Part shown: positions 12,236-26,400 of the stretch, one piece after another
Position numbering within the stretch: position 1 is the stretch's first letter
How the letters are laid out: the number at the start of each line of letters is the position of its first letter
Source: Eumeta japonica
Lineage: Eukaryota; Arthropoda; Insecta; Lepidoptera; Psychidae
Direction of reading: 5' to 3'
DNA: 64,000 nt
NCBI GenBank assembly: GCA_005406025.1
Contig: BGZK01001239.1
Location: forward strand, 1 to 64,000
Notes under the pieces: model-generated
Databases searched by the model: none
Seen by the model: only the letters and a program-made list of their open reading frames with translations
Told to the model about the DNA's origin: nothing
Translations under genes and position numbers: made by a program

Positions 12236-13399
12236 TCGTACAGCACTCGTAGCAGTCATTTCATGCAACTTATAGCGTCGACTTAAAGAAAGTAAATGTA
12301 AACGAGATAGCGAAAAAGTCATAGTTAAATAGTCATACTTTAATAACTTGTTCACGTTTTCAGACATTCTCAAATTTATTTATAACCCCAATAGAACAAA
12401 GATCTTAATTGATTTTCTGTGTTTAAACCTTAAACATTATACTAAATCCACCATCACATCACCACTGTGATTTAAAATAATGTAAATACATAATTTAAAA
12501 TTTTACGCAATAATAGATATATTTAAAATTGAATGTTATATACTGTAAACGGTAGCCAAAATTGACCTCACAGTTTGGTACATAACAATTTATGAGCAGT
12601 AAATATACTGTCTATAAATATTTTTATAAATAAAATTGTACATGAAATTATGAAATAAAATGAAATTAGTCAAAGTACAAAACGTCGCGAGAACGGAGTT
12701 CAATACTCTTTTGGAAAATTCATCAAAGTGTAAATAGTATATCGTATCTAAGTTGCAACGCGCATGATTGCAATACTTTATTATTACACTTTATAATGAA
12801 AAAAAAGTACTTGTAATACCTAATTTTTATTTTATTTCCCACATCTTCTGACTTATTGATTATCTCTCTTTCACTGTTTATGTTGAATATTGTTTAATAT
12901 TTATTTTAAATGTGCAAAAAAAAGCTTTCTGCGCACAAATTGTACCAAATAATCCGACATTTAAATTTTATGAATAATTAGCACTTGGATGTTAAAACGT
13001 GTAATTTTAATGATTTTTATGGTAAATTGGTGGATAAGTAAAATTATATAAATACTGATATTAAAATGTATATATGAATATGAAATAATATAATACGTAA
13101 GGTTGTTGATTATGTACCTTTACATGTAAACAGTGATTTAAATTCCCTAAAAATCGTTAAATAATTATCCTTAATTTTACAAATTTCGCGACTCGGCTGT
13201 TTGTTTTTAATAAATGTTATTCATAAATGTACCTTTTATTATTAAAATTATCGTTGTTAAATTTCATGGTAATAGTCTGTAATGTGCTTCCTATTTTAAT
13301 TATTTACTGAACTTTGTGCTTTATCAATAAATAATTAAAAGCATACAAATTTGTTTTAACTTTAATTTGTCAACAATTGTGTTACAAAGTTTGAACGTT

Positions 13400-14290
13400 G
13401 TTAATTAGATAGAAAGGCAAAAGCTAGGAATCTTCTAGAAAAACTGACCCGAATCTACGAATACAACTTCCCGGACGCCGATACGAAATTAGGATGATCC
13501 TCGAATGGCAGAAAAACGATAAGGCTCCAGGTGAGAGCGAAATTACGATTCAACTTCAGAGAGTCTACATGTTAATCTTCAATGTCTTAATCCTCAATAC
13601 CTGAAGCTCGGAGTAGGCGTGAGGATATGACGTTCCTCAAAAAAGGATGTAACATCTAGATGAGGAATCACAGTCGGCTCACGTTTGTAAATTTTCTCAA
13701 AGGATTATGACGAATACTGTCACGTGCAGATTTATATAACGACTTTTAGTCACCCGAACAAGCCGCTTACTGAAAAGACTTTGGCACCGTGGACCATATC
13801 CTCGCACTTCGACAGCATACAGAAGTGAGACGAATATAGATACCTATATATTGCTGATGGCAAGGTCATGATAGCGGAATCGCCAATGGTTTCGATGTCA
13901 TTCTAAAGATCTCGGTAAATTTTCTCTAGCATTGGGTCCAAAAATGTTTAAGACGAAAATAACGTCGGATGTTGTTATTGACTCGTGCGATTTTCAATAA
14001 ATATAAAATCGAAGTTGTTGAAGCGAATACGTTCAGTTGGGTCTAACTGATTAATCAGGCAGATCCAACTTGACAAGGTCACAGAAACAATTCAGTTCGT
14101 CTGGACAGACGGAAAAGTACACGACATCTTCGAGTCCAACATGACTTAGAGCCTAAAGACGATTTCAAAGCGAACGACAAAAGCAAAAACTAACAAAGTT
14201 TACAAAGAATCCTAATTGACGAAGTCTTTGACAGACAGTATAAAACAACGATCCTACAATACGTAATTTGTAACAACAGTAAGCTTGTTA
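13400..14290 (+). mobile_element. heavily decayed RTE-like reverse transcriptase remnant
   Basis: Short protein blocks in changing frames recall an RTE-type LINE. Around 13440-13510 there is an N-terminal 'EYNFP' patch. Near 13760-13810 comes a block like 'SPEQAAY.KDFGTVDHI', then 'LALRQ', matching the 'EQ.GFR.G.ST.DHI..LRQ' region. Near 13920-14130 a 'LGPKMFKTKI' patch is followed by 'EYVQLG' and 'GRSNL', like the thumb region 'GLKMN..KTK..' and 'EYVYLG..'. Numerous stops and shifts make it non-functional. Clade assignment is tentative. Confidence 0.5.
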
Positions 14291-14339
14291 CCTGTTATAT
14301 CTGTGCCCGTTTTTGTAATTTGGAACTTGTATTTATTTT

Positions 14340-14600
14340 TAGAGTACGGCACCTCAAAGGAAAAAAGTAACTCTTATGAGAACACTTCGTTGTCCATCTG
14401 TCTGACAAGATACTTTGTTCCAAGTTTCTAAATCAACGTAATTAAGCAATATACACAAAATACGACCATTAATGCGTTATATTTTGAAATTCGCAAGGGA
14501 ATCAAATCAGTTTTTCATCCCTAGAATCATGAAATTTGGCAAGGTCTCACAGCGCATGTGAAGGAAAAACCCTGAAAATCGTTAATTTATAGTAATATCA
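14340..14600. repeat. lepidopteran interspersed repeat, same family as 6080-6158
   Basis: The features 'agtacggcacctcaaagg', 'cgttgtccatctgtctgac' and 'agaatcatgaaatttggcaa' occur in the same order as in a repeat frequent in lepidopteran genomes. The match is from memory and diverged. Confidence 0.5.
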
Positions 14601-14646
14601 TATGAAATAAATTTTTGTGATTACAAATTTACACTTGTAATTGAAG

Positions 14647-14706
14647 TATGGACCGTGATTCAGACCAATACCCCGTGTATGATACTGGTCTAAATCACGG
14701 TCCATA
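14647..14706. repeat. 24-bp imperfect hairpin, miRNA-sized
   Basis: Left arm 14647-14670 (core tatggaccgtgatt) pairs with right arm 14683-14706 with two mismatches and a 12-nt loop. Stem length and loop are near the lower end for a pre-miRNA, but no flanking lower stem is obvious, so a small palindromic repeat is equally possible. Confidence 0.6.
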
Positions 14707-14709
14707 ACA

Positions 14710-17700
14710 TTATTTTTATTTTCCACTATGAGAACTTAAGATTTTCTAAAATTCGGATATTTTCCACAAAATTCGAAAAAACTTGAATTAAAAACTCGAT
14801 GCCAATATCTCGTCAGTAACGGTATCAAAAACAGACCAAAATCATTGACTTTGAAAGAATGAAATATTTACCTCCATAATTTTGTACGGAACTCTCTAGG
14901 CGTATGCCCTATTCGGACTTATTCGGTTTTTATTTTATATTATAATATTTTTAAGCAGGTATATATAAGTCACTATTTGAATATGTTCAGGTGTCTCATG
15001 ATGGCTAAAATTTTTTTACAGTTTACCCATACAAATCCAACTAACAAAAATAAAACACAATTTGACAGGTAAAAAAGTATATTGTATTTTACAATTGTAA
15101 TCTTTTTTCCAGTTGCACAATTATATGTATGTAAATATTAACATTGATTAGAAAAATAATGTTACAAATAAATAATAATAGCACAACAGGAATTTGAACT
15201 TCAAATATTGTAATATTAATTTTCAGAAAAAAAAATTACAGAACCTACAACAGTAAACATTAACCGATTGAAGAAATACGAAATGTATTTTCTTGTGGCT
15301 TTTGATCACAGCTTATTTACAAAAGGCAGTTCCAAGAGATTGACCGCAAGTCATGCAACATTTTGAAGACTCGGTGAGTGGAACACACCAAAAGTCCCCA
15401 CCTAGCTACTCATATACTATAAAATTTAGATGGAAACCAGGGTTTTTCTAAACTGTAGTTTACACAACAGCGATTGTTATCAATCGTAAACTAAGATACC
15501 CACATTTTACTTTGATATCAACATCAATCATTAACCAATTCTAAGCCATTGGATCCCAATAATGTATTAACCATATACCCCAGAAGTCTTATTCCTACTA
15601 GGATCATTTGATTGATGGTCTGTCATTCATACGCGTTGTACTGTTCAGAGGTAAAAATCACTTGACGTATTCTACGCAGTCAATACACAAGAAAATACAG
15701 TCCACATTACAACTTCGTTTTTCATCTGATCGAACAACACATTCTTTCTCTCGTTGAAGAATAGAGCAATCATTTGCAATTTTCATAGTGAGTTTCAAAA
15801 TCAAAACTGACAATTTTAAAGACTCCTAAAGAAAATGTTACATCAATAAATCAAAGTGAGTTTTTGAGATATAATTAAGAATTTATATTACTTAAAAATC
15901 ACTGAAAGGCAAACTCTTTCCGAAAATGTTATTCATGGATTTGAGAATTTTAAAGTGTACCCAGTCAAACACTAAATATACACTCCGGAATAATATATAA
16001 TAAAGAAATAGCAATTTTTCATTTAAATTCAAACATTGTCCTAAAATGGATACCTATAGGATATGCAAAATATGTCATTAGTTGGATTAACACTACCTTA
16101 AAAAAACATGCTCTATTATACAAGACAAATTTTAATATAACTTTTCTTATAGCTTGAAATGTCACATATCTGGTCACACATATATAACTTCATGAAAATT
16201 GTGATGAACAATAATATCTACTTTGGTCTTTAGTTAAATTATAGCAGAATATAACATCCATACAGACTTATTAGTTCGGGTCTGATTTTACTTATTAAAT
16301 ATGGAAATTCAGGCTGGACTTATCTCCTATCTTAAGAAAAAGTACTAGTACAAATTCATTCAATAGAGAATAACATTTTTTCTTATTTATAATGGATGTT
16401 TTCGAAAATAGTTTTCATTATTCATGTCCGCCACAAAAAATATTATTATCTAAAATATATTAAACCCTAATCTTAAAATGATACAATAACGTAATTTACT
16501 TAGATTTATATTAAATTGAGAAAAAAAAAACAAAAGTTTATACTTCTTAGCATAGACAAAGAGATCATTAGCAATGCCTTCTTTGAGTCACGTTTATTAT
16601 TAAACAAATTAATACATCCCATAATACACAAGTCAAGATAAACTCGTCAATACAATGCCCATTCTACAATAAAAAAAAAATAAGCCTATTTAACTCTTCA
16701 ATGTGGCAATTTAATATGTAGCAAGAATGCTTATACACAATATAGACCATAATTCGTTTTCGATTTCATACTGTTATCTACACTTTGTATTACAGGTAAC
16801 TTTAGATTGCTTTATTTATCTCACATAATATAACTATCTATTTAATATATCATCCTGTCAAGATAATTAAATCAGATGAAAATGAATTAATTATTGAGTT
16901 TTTAAAATGTGGAAATTTTCGCTAGAGAACATTTTACCTGTCACAATAAGTATTAAAAAGGAAAAATAAATATCCAACCATGGATATAAAATATATATCT
17001 TGAACATGATATTTGCAATTTACTAATATAATTATGTATACAGACAAAAACTCCACTGTTACAATGTAAATAACTTGTTATAAATAAATAGATTCTCCAA
17101 TCCACTTCTAAATGGGACTATAGTGCATCTTAACGTGCTCTTTACTATACTCACAATAATGACATATATCATTATTGCGAGCAAGATTAAATTTGAGCAG
17201 AAGAATAAATTTTCAATAAACCTCTATTATTATTAAAAAAGTGCAGTAAAAATCATTATGCATTAAAAATAATTTGGAGTAATATTAATATTTATTCACT
17301 TTTTATGTATGAAACGCGAAACTTACTTTTTTATCAGTATGTCACAAACCTATTATTATTCTTTTCATATTTATCTATTATTTTTAAGATCATAAATACT
17401 ACATATTTATAATTTATTTATAAATATTCTATTTTTAGAAAAATATAGCACTACTAGTTAAAAATGTATTCGCATTTTTCACTTTGACATGTGGAAATAT
17501 CTTTTATCAGATAACATTCTTATTTTCCTACAAACAATTTGGTACCTATGTACTTTCCCATTAATTTGATTTTACAAATAGCAAAAATTATACAATGACC
17601 AGTACAGAAACAATAGGGGCAATGCAATTATATACTTACTGAATACTTTGAAAACCAATAAAGTTAACTTTCACATAACCCGATGCTTATTTTCAAATTA

Positions 17701-20418
17701 TTGTATAGAATTATGAAATTTGTGATAGCTCTTTTGGCATGAATGATTTTTATAAAAAAGGAGCTTTCTCTTTTTTTATAAAAACAAATGCCCTGTCACT
17801 TTTGACAGGGCATTTGTTCCAGCATACAAAACACAAATTTCTTACGAATTTAAATAGTATAACTAAGAAGGTTAAAGGTTCATTTACTTAAACTACCTTG
17901 CAAATCAAAATACTTTTAACTTAATACTATTATTTTCAATCTGAATTGCATCTAAAATAAACAAAATTTACATAAACAAAATGAAAAGCAGTGATATAAG
18001 AATTCCAATAGTACAGTTGCATACGATACATTACATGATCACATACTGATTTATCACAACTTCGATTGTAAATAAAAATAAAGGCATATTCATGACAATA
18101 TGGAATGATCAAAATCAAATATACAATGAGTACACTCGATACAAGAAGCGCACTTGATGTATTTGTATCGAGCCCATGATACAAGCAGCATTTTTGTTTT
18201 AGTACATTTAAAATATCAACATCATTTTTTTTAACACAACCTCCAATGTCACTAGGCATGTACAAAATGTATAGAGAAGGCAATACAAATGAATTTTTAT
18301 ATACTTTTGTCAAAAATTATGGATTTGAGTAATGGGCGCATGCCTATAGCTTTCCAATAATCATTTTTTTTGTAGTTCACCGACTTCGATGCAAGAAGTC
18401 AAAGAACTGATTTCACCAGGAACTGTTAAATTTTCAACAGTCCGTTAAATGTTAATCACCTGCCCAATCGCTGGTTACTCATAAAAATATTGAGCTAACG
18501 ACTTTGCCTCTGCACAAAATGCGTTCTAGGAAATAAACACCACGTTAGTTAAATTTCCAAATGATTTAAATGAATCTGCAAACAGCAATTCACAAAATCT
18601 TAATGGGGAAAATAAAGTTTTCTGACTTTTCTTGACAATTGCACTAATTTCAGTCACAATATTAACAAAAATACAAGGCGAAGAGATTGTAAGTTACATG
18701 TAGTACACGCAGTAATGGAGTTAGATGAGAAGTTCAAATGCGGTGTTCGTTATGATCCTTCTTACACTCCAAAAGTTACCAAATGAGAAGTTTACCAAAG
18801 TTGAAGAAAGTTTAACCGTCTTAAGCAGTTACAGACGTGTCATGTTTAATACGTGAATCAATAGTTAAAGGCATGCTTCATAATACATAACAAATCTTTT
18901 TCACATAATTTTGAGTGGCACTCTTTACATTCCGATCAAAAATTTTGATCATTCTGTCACTTTATTGTAACTAATTTAATGTTGTTAGACGCTCTTTGAG
19001 CATTTATCAAACTCTTAGACATTCCCAGATTTTCGGGTCAAGTGTTGTTTATAAGAATGACCTATAAATACAGCAGGGATTTTTAATCCAATTGCTCAAT
19101 TGACCTTATTATAACCACATTAAGACTTTTCCATAATGTTATGTAAAATCATCAAAGCTAACAACACTGTCATGTTTAATTTTAAATATAAGCAATCATC
19201 CATATAAATCTGAAATCAGCTTTGAGTTAAAACCTGTGTTACAGAATTCAAAAAACTAGAGAAAATCATCTACAAATTACCAATAATACTTGTACAATAT
19301 AAAAACAAATACTATAAACTTAATATATGCAACTCTATTCAAAATATGGTAATATATATTGATATAAATCATTAGATTTTTGTGTAATATAGTCTTATGA
19401 CACAAAGTTGTGCAAGCACAAGTATAAATAGCATCAATAGAAAAAATCAGTATATACTGCAAAATGCATAAGTATGATTATGATAAATATAAGATTTCTT
19501 CAACAAATCTGCATAACTTGTCATACCATCTCATAACAGAGAGAATAAATGTTCCAAAATTATTAGGTATGAAAATGATGGATCTATACGGCCTTTTATT
19601 CAATTGAAATAACTCAGATTGCACTTAATTATTTTTTTTCTGAGCAAGACAAATCTAAAAAAGAAATCTGTATCATAACGATTTATTACCACATTTCATT
19701 ATTAAATAAATTTTTAATTATGTTTGATACATATACAGTATTAATTATATGGATAATATTTAATAATATGAAACGTGGATTATTTGAATGGAATTCTACG
19801 GCTAATGAGATATGAGAAATCTTTTGCTCAAAATAAAAAAAAAAACCAAAAAGTATACTACGATATATTTTTTTTATACATTTTACTTCAGTTTCGTGAA
19901 AGGAGCCAATCTCTATATGCGTCAAAAAAATCGGAGCCGCAAAGATTAGACAAAAAAAAATCATTGTATGTTAAGTGATATCAATTTGTGTTTTTGATTT
20001 ATCAATTTATGAATAATTTATAGCATACCATTGATAAATGCTTATTTTAAAAAGAGTAGACACAGTCCACAGATTTATCTTCATTTCACGCAATCCTCAC
20101 GTATCACTTTCCATTCATTGACATTCATCAGTCTTTCATTCCAGACCAGTCCATTTTTGCCTCCTGAATATGTGGAAATTTGAAAAATGCTTGTATACTT
20201 AATCTTCATACAGTATTTGATAAAGCTATAGACTTGCTTCACTGCCAAAGTTTTTTTAATCTGTGAAAAACAATGCTTGTACTGTGGTGACACCAAGTCA
20301 TATACAATTCCAGCATTTTAAATTTCTTAATTAGCTAGATATATTAATTCTTTTTTAAACAATTTCTTAAAAAAATGATGTACATCTTCCCTACAGCGAA
20401 TATGAAAATGTAAACGGT
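14710..20418. other. AT-rich stretch without genes; contains 3' UTR of the minus-strand zinc-finger gene
   Basis: No reading frame here has coding character and no transposon was recognised, which is unusual for this window. The proximal part (below 20419) must hold the 3' UTR of the minus-strand zinc-finger gene. A minus-strand AATAAA is seen as TTTATT at about 19682-19687, but others exist, so the cleavage site is open. The lack of repeats over 5.7 kb could mean a long 3' UTR or a further noncoding transcript. Confidence 0.4.
17783..17818. repeat. perfect 16-bp hairpin, 4-nt loop
   Basis: Left arm 17783-17798 (aacaaatgccctgtca) and right arm 17803-17818 are exact reverse complements around the loop cttt. 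It lies in the gene-free stretch downstream of the minus-strand zinc-finger gene and could be part of its 3' UTR. Confidence 0.8.
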
Positions 20419-23400
20419 TCAGTTATTATTTTCAGTAGGATTGACTGTGTAAGAGTTCCATACACCTTCCTTTTCCGACGACACAACCACTTCATAGGGA
20501 ACTTTGATTTTCAATGGTGAGCGAAATTTCATATTCGATGGTGCCTGAACAACAAATTGAATAAAAGTTAATATTTTCCAACATTTTAAACTCAAATCTA
20601 ATATAAGATGTTATAATTTGTCTGATACGTTTATTTGTTTATTTTTATTATAAAGTTAAAAAGATCTTTCTTTTAGGAAGTTGTTAGAATCCTTAGCATG
20701 GAGGATTTCATAGTATTTTATATCTTTAGTGGCAATCTTATAATTAGCATAAAATTATTTTACTCACGCGTATCGTTATTTCGGGGCTGACTTTCATTTT
20801 CTTCTCAACTGGCTGCCTCTTTGCCGGCGGCGCGGCCAAATACGGCATGTTCGCGAAAGGCTGAGAGATTTTTCTGTGCACTGTGAAGTGCTTCTTCAGA
20901 TGGTCTTTGCGATAAAATCCTGAAAAAATTCATCAATTGATCATTTGTGATAAAACTGAAAACAGCCCCTGTGATTGGATAATATAATTAAGTATTTATA
21001 TTATCCAATGAAACAATAGGTACAGTTTATAAAAAAAACTTTTAATTAATAATTTTTAACATGTTCCATAATTTATTCAGAGCATAAGTAACAAAATATA
21101 ATAATATTAATCAAAAATTTTATTCTTATCTATGAATTTCAATATAGTGATAATTAGATGTGCTTTTTCCTGGTGTGAAATCATTTTAACGCTTCACAAA
21201 AAAGAATATTTATAAAATTATTTTTTTATTATTTGGCAGTATGGAGTGTACTGACAGAAAATCTATTGATAAAAATTTTCTTTTGATTATGAGTGACTGA
21301 TTACAAAAAAAAAAATAATAATTTCTGCAGTATTTCAATTTTACATCAATCAATCTTACAAAAAATCTTTCGAAACTTTACATCTTATTTCTTTTATTAA
21401 ATTTTAAACATCTACATGTATTATGGAAGAAATATGGACATGATTCCATAAAGAAATCTAGAAGTAAATAGACCTATGAAAATGTATTAGGCTGTATGAA
21501 ATAGGAATGTCTTCATATCAAAAAATAAGAAATGCAATCTACTAAAATTATGGAAGCAATACTAAAATATTACCTTTCCCACATTCAGGACAGAAGACAG
21601 TTTTGACCCCAGTATGTATGTGCAGATGTATCTTGTAATGATCTTTCCTTTTGAACGGCTTGCTGCACACTTTGCAGACAAAAACTTTCTGAGGTTTGGG
21701 TAGCTCCTCATTGTCGACAAACATTATGGTTTGTGGTTCTAGAATATTCTGATTTTCTTCATTAACTATATTCTCCATATATGATTCCTATAAACCGAAA
21801 TATAATTTTCAGTAATTATAATCCTAAGGACAATACTAAAAATAATAGAAACATTTTTACTAGTAGCGTTTTTCTTTCCTGCAAGTCTAACGTGTCAATT
21901 CGTATTTATAGTTTATAAATAGACCTTGACAATAGAAAAATTGACATCTTTAATCGGCAACAGAAAAGTTCTATATGTAAGAGTACTAATAATTTCATTT
22001 TGTCCGGACAAACATTATAATTTGGAAACTAATCATAACTATTCACTTACAGGCATTTCATTTTATGTGATGTTATCAAATGACACATTTGCTTTGCTAT
22101 ACGTATGGTCTTTACATATTTATTTATTTATTTAATACAATGAACTTAATTGGAATTTTGGAAATATTATGCTATGAAGGTAAGTTATCAGAATGTACCT
22201 GGTTCTCATTGGACTGCATTTGAGAATCATTCTCTTCTGGCATTGAATCGGAAAGAATGTAATGATTGCCAAAGTCTTCATAAGCAAGTTCATCTAGAAA
22301 AATAATTACATATATTACAAACAAATTTCTTTATTTTTTTTTAGTAATAGACATAAAATACTTTTTCTTTAAATATAATAATCATTTGAACTTTTATGTT
22401 CATATAGTGTTGTTACGTATAAATATACATAATAAAACTTCTCAAAATCTAAAACTAGTAAGAGAATTTACTTTTGATGTGAAACTTCAGCCACCTTCAA
22501 CAATTATTTGAACAAATATAAAAGCAAATAATAGTCTATAAGCAGTAATTGGCAATAACTTATCAATGTAATTGGATATTATATACAAAACAGCAACTGT
22601 AAGAAAATCATTGAATTTGAATTATTCTTTGAATTAAATCCTCAATTGCATGCTGGTTGATCACTATTTAAGGTCAAGGAATTGTCACAGTTCTAGAAAG
22701 TTTTATTTGACATCCCACTTATGGAAATTGATTTATTTCATTTTGCATTATACCCCCAAAAATAGAAAAATCTAATTTCAATACTACAGTAATATTAATC
22801 GTACAATTAACTTCTATGTTGTTTCTATGTTAAATAGTTTTAAAAAATATCTAATTGCAACACATAAGATTTTGAAGCAATACTAAAATTAAAAACTAGA
22901 TCTCCCCCCAACATTCAAAGTCATGAGTCTGTTTTTTTTTTTAATACAATAAAAACTACACGATATATTTAGTGATTCCTAAGAAAATGCATATTTACTA
23001 ATTTTTATAATTGGCTGTTATTTGTTTCCCTGAGAATAAATTAAATTTTATTTTTATAATTTGTTCAACCATTTGAGTGAAAGTGAATGGCAAACTCCTA
23101 CACAAATTTTGATATGTACAATAATATAGATAGGTAGATATTTTACATGTTTATAATACCATCCAGTCCTTTCTTAGAAATCTCCTTTAAGCTTTGTATA
23201 TTTTTCAAATCACAAACAAGTATAGTACAGTGGAATCTCAATAACTCGAATATCAAGGGAAATGCAAAAAAATTTGAGTTAACGAGTTTTCGACTTAACA
23301 AGAACTTCGAGATACATATGACTGTGTCGACAAGGAACAAACATAATGTTCACAGCTGTGTTACTTAGAAAGTTTCATGAATGTATTCATTCATTGCATG

Positions 23401-26400
23401 TGTATAAGACAAAGACAATAGATTAAAAGCTCCAAACCCGAACATTAATTTTGAAATTTATTGCTATTATTTCAAGGAATTCCAAGTAAGATGTCATTAT
23501 ATTTTAGCAACTACAACTTACAGAGTCTCCTTTTTGAAATTCGAGTTATAGAGGATAAATATGTATTTATCAATACTTCCGAGGGAAATAACATTTTGTT
23601 CGAGTTACAAAGACTAAATAATTCGAGATACTGCGTATTTAGGGGTTCATCGGAAGGGAATGGCAATTTTTTCGACTTACTGAGGACTTTGACTTAACGA
23701 GGTTCGAGTTATTGAGATTCCACTGTATTAACATAATAAGTTTTAAGAAGTTTAAGTTGTTGATTAGACAAAAGATAACTTTATTTTTTACGTTATGATG
23801 AAATGGTTTAACTTGTATGTATGTTCATCTATTTCCATATAAATTTTAAACTACTTATCATAAATGGATAAATGAGGTAAGAAATGTATTTGCTGTCCGC
23901 TGATTACAGGCTAAGTGATTCTTGCGTGACTAAATTCAATATGGCATTCTCTATAGGACATAGTCGAGAATTAAAACAAAAATCTGGATGGTGCCATATT
24001 GAGTATCAAATGGAACGGCACATTTCAAATTTGTAAATATTATTAGTTGTTGTTCATTGTTTTGTTGTTTGTAAGGTAATTGTGTATAATGATATGAGCC
24101 AAACACTTAAGTATTATAATTTGATAAATAAGGTATTGTTAGAAGCATCTTGGTTGTTCGATGGTTATAGGCTGTGACATAATACTAAATTGAATATGAT
24201 GCCCTCTAGAGGGCATAAAGTCAAGAAATATTATTTTTTAAGTTTAACAATATTTATGGATAAGAATTATCCATTAATTAATAAATTAATTACTAAAAAT
24301 AATAAAACCTGTTATTGTAACATTATTTATTTTTTCACATACAAAATTGGATCTTTTTAATAAAAAATAAAGATTCTTTTAACTGAAATTATGAATGTAT
24401 AAAAAATTAGTAAGAAAAAGAAATTGTGCTAATTGATATAATTATTAAATAATGTAATATTTTTAGTATTGGCGCATTGCCCTATTAAAAACACAGTTGA
24501 GCATGACCATGAGCAAGGACAAATAAATTATCTCTAATATTACAAAAGTCAGTATTTTATGGCAAGAATTTAGTCTTTATATCTGCATGTCATAGTCTCC
24601 AGTGAAAGTATTTATTTGCCCACACTTAAAGATAGTAAATTATTGTAATTTTTTTAAAATAACTTTCAAAACTAGATTTTAATATTTTATGTACAGATTT
24701 CAAAGATCACGGGTGAAATATCCAAACTACTGTCTTGAAAAATTCACCATAAGATAAGTTGTCGACTTATCTCTAAAGTTTGCAAGTCAAGTAAACTGAA
24801 TAATTTTTGATTAGCGCAATTCTGGTATTACAAGTTTCAAAAAAAAAGGTAATTGTTAATATATTAACTTTTGCATTTTATAAAAACATCTGGTAATTTT
24901 ATAACCCGCTCTTACTAATAAATTTGTGTGCTACTAACGACCCGATTCCAACTTATTTAATAAAATACAATTTAGTGCAGAAGTTCTTTGAAGTGACAAA
25001 GCTGAGTACCAACCTCCGTTAATATAATCAAGATTTTGATTGACCATGTGTGTAGTGGCATGCGCTTGTAGTTTGTGTGCATTCTTAAAACGCTTCTGAC
25101 AGACATGACACACGTTCGGTTTTAGCTTTGTCCTCTCCACCAAGAGACTCAATTCTTGATCCTATAAAAATCAAGTAAATCAATTTTTATCCGTTGATTA
25201 ATAAGCTTCGCTCATCATTAATATATCTTTACATGAGATGACAAATCTGATTGATATTTTGATTTAATACTCAAAATGCATCTTGATTTTAATGTTAATT
25301 GACTTAAATTACACTGGTCAATAAAAAAACACTTTTTGTGTGTAACTTTTGTGTAAAACTTTTGTCTAGTTATGTTTAGGATAACGATAATGATGATAGA
25401 AATAAAATTAGAATGCTTCAGATACGAATCGTTTTTTTTTTGTAAATACATTCTATAAAATTTTAGTTTAATTAATTTTCATTTTTGTGGGTAGTAGCTA
25501 AAACATGAAAACATGACCTGATGGAATCAAAATAAATATGGTGATAAAATAAGGGTAGGTAGGTAATTCAAAATTAGTGAGCACCTTTCTTATTACAAAA
25601 TTTTGTTGACCAATGTTACTGATACCAAATATTTATAACTACATACACATAATAAGAGATAAAAAATAATTTAAAAAATTACTAGGATCCAGTCACTAAA
25701 CTCATATTTCCGATATAAAGATAATAATTTATAATAAAGTGCAGGTGTCATATTTAAATTATATGAATGTTTCTGTTATATCCCAGTACAACTATGTATA
25801 CAATATATAAAAAAAGATTTGAGGTGAAAGTGTTTTATTATCAAAACTATTCATATATTACCTGGTCCTCGATGACTTTCAAATTTGATATTTCCTCATC
25901 ACTAGGTACCACCAAGTCTTCTTTGTGGGATAACATGTGATATTGCAATTGCTCTTCTTTGTGGTAAGCTGTAATGTTATGATATGTACAATAAATGTGT
26001 TTAATTAACAGCGCCCACAATTAACTCCTTATGAGAACGAAATATGTTTGCCATAATCAACTTGTTCTTGCTTTTCTCTTTTTTTTTCTTCTCTTTTTAG
26101 TTCCATAGACAATTAGAGGCCCTCTCAATTTTTCATTATTCATCATTCTAGATGTATGAAATGAAATTTTACATGGAGACAAATTGACAATTTTTAGCCA
26201 AAATCTTTTCTGAGGTCAAATTAAAAACCACATTCCCCATGGAATGAAATATTGTAGTCTTTTATGTAACGCAGAAAAAAAATCATAGGACGATACAATT
26301 TTTTTACCAATGGAATTTTAATTCTTAACAGGTCCATTTTTGCTCAGCAATCAATGAGGAAAATTACAGTGTAATCAATCGGCGGACATTATCAATTACA

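Noticed and set aside
17936..18313. Open frame of 125 codons on the minus strand
   Set aside because: AT-driven composition, no recognisable domain, lies in the probable 3' UTR or spacer of the minus-strand zinc-finger gene.
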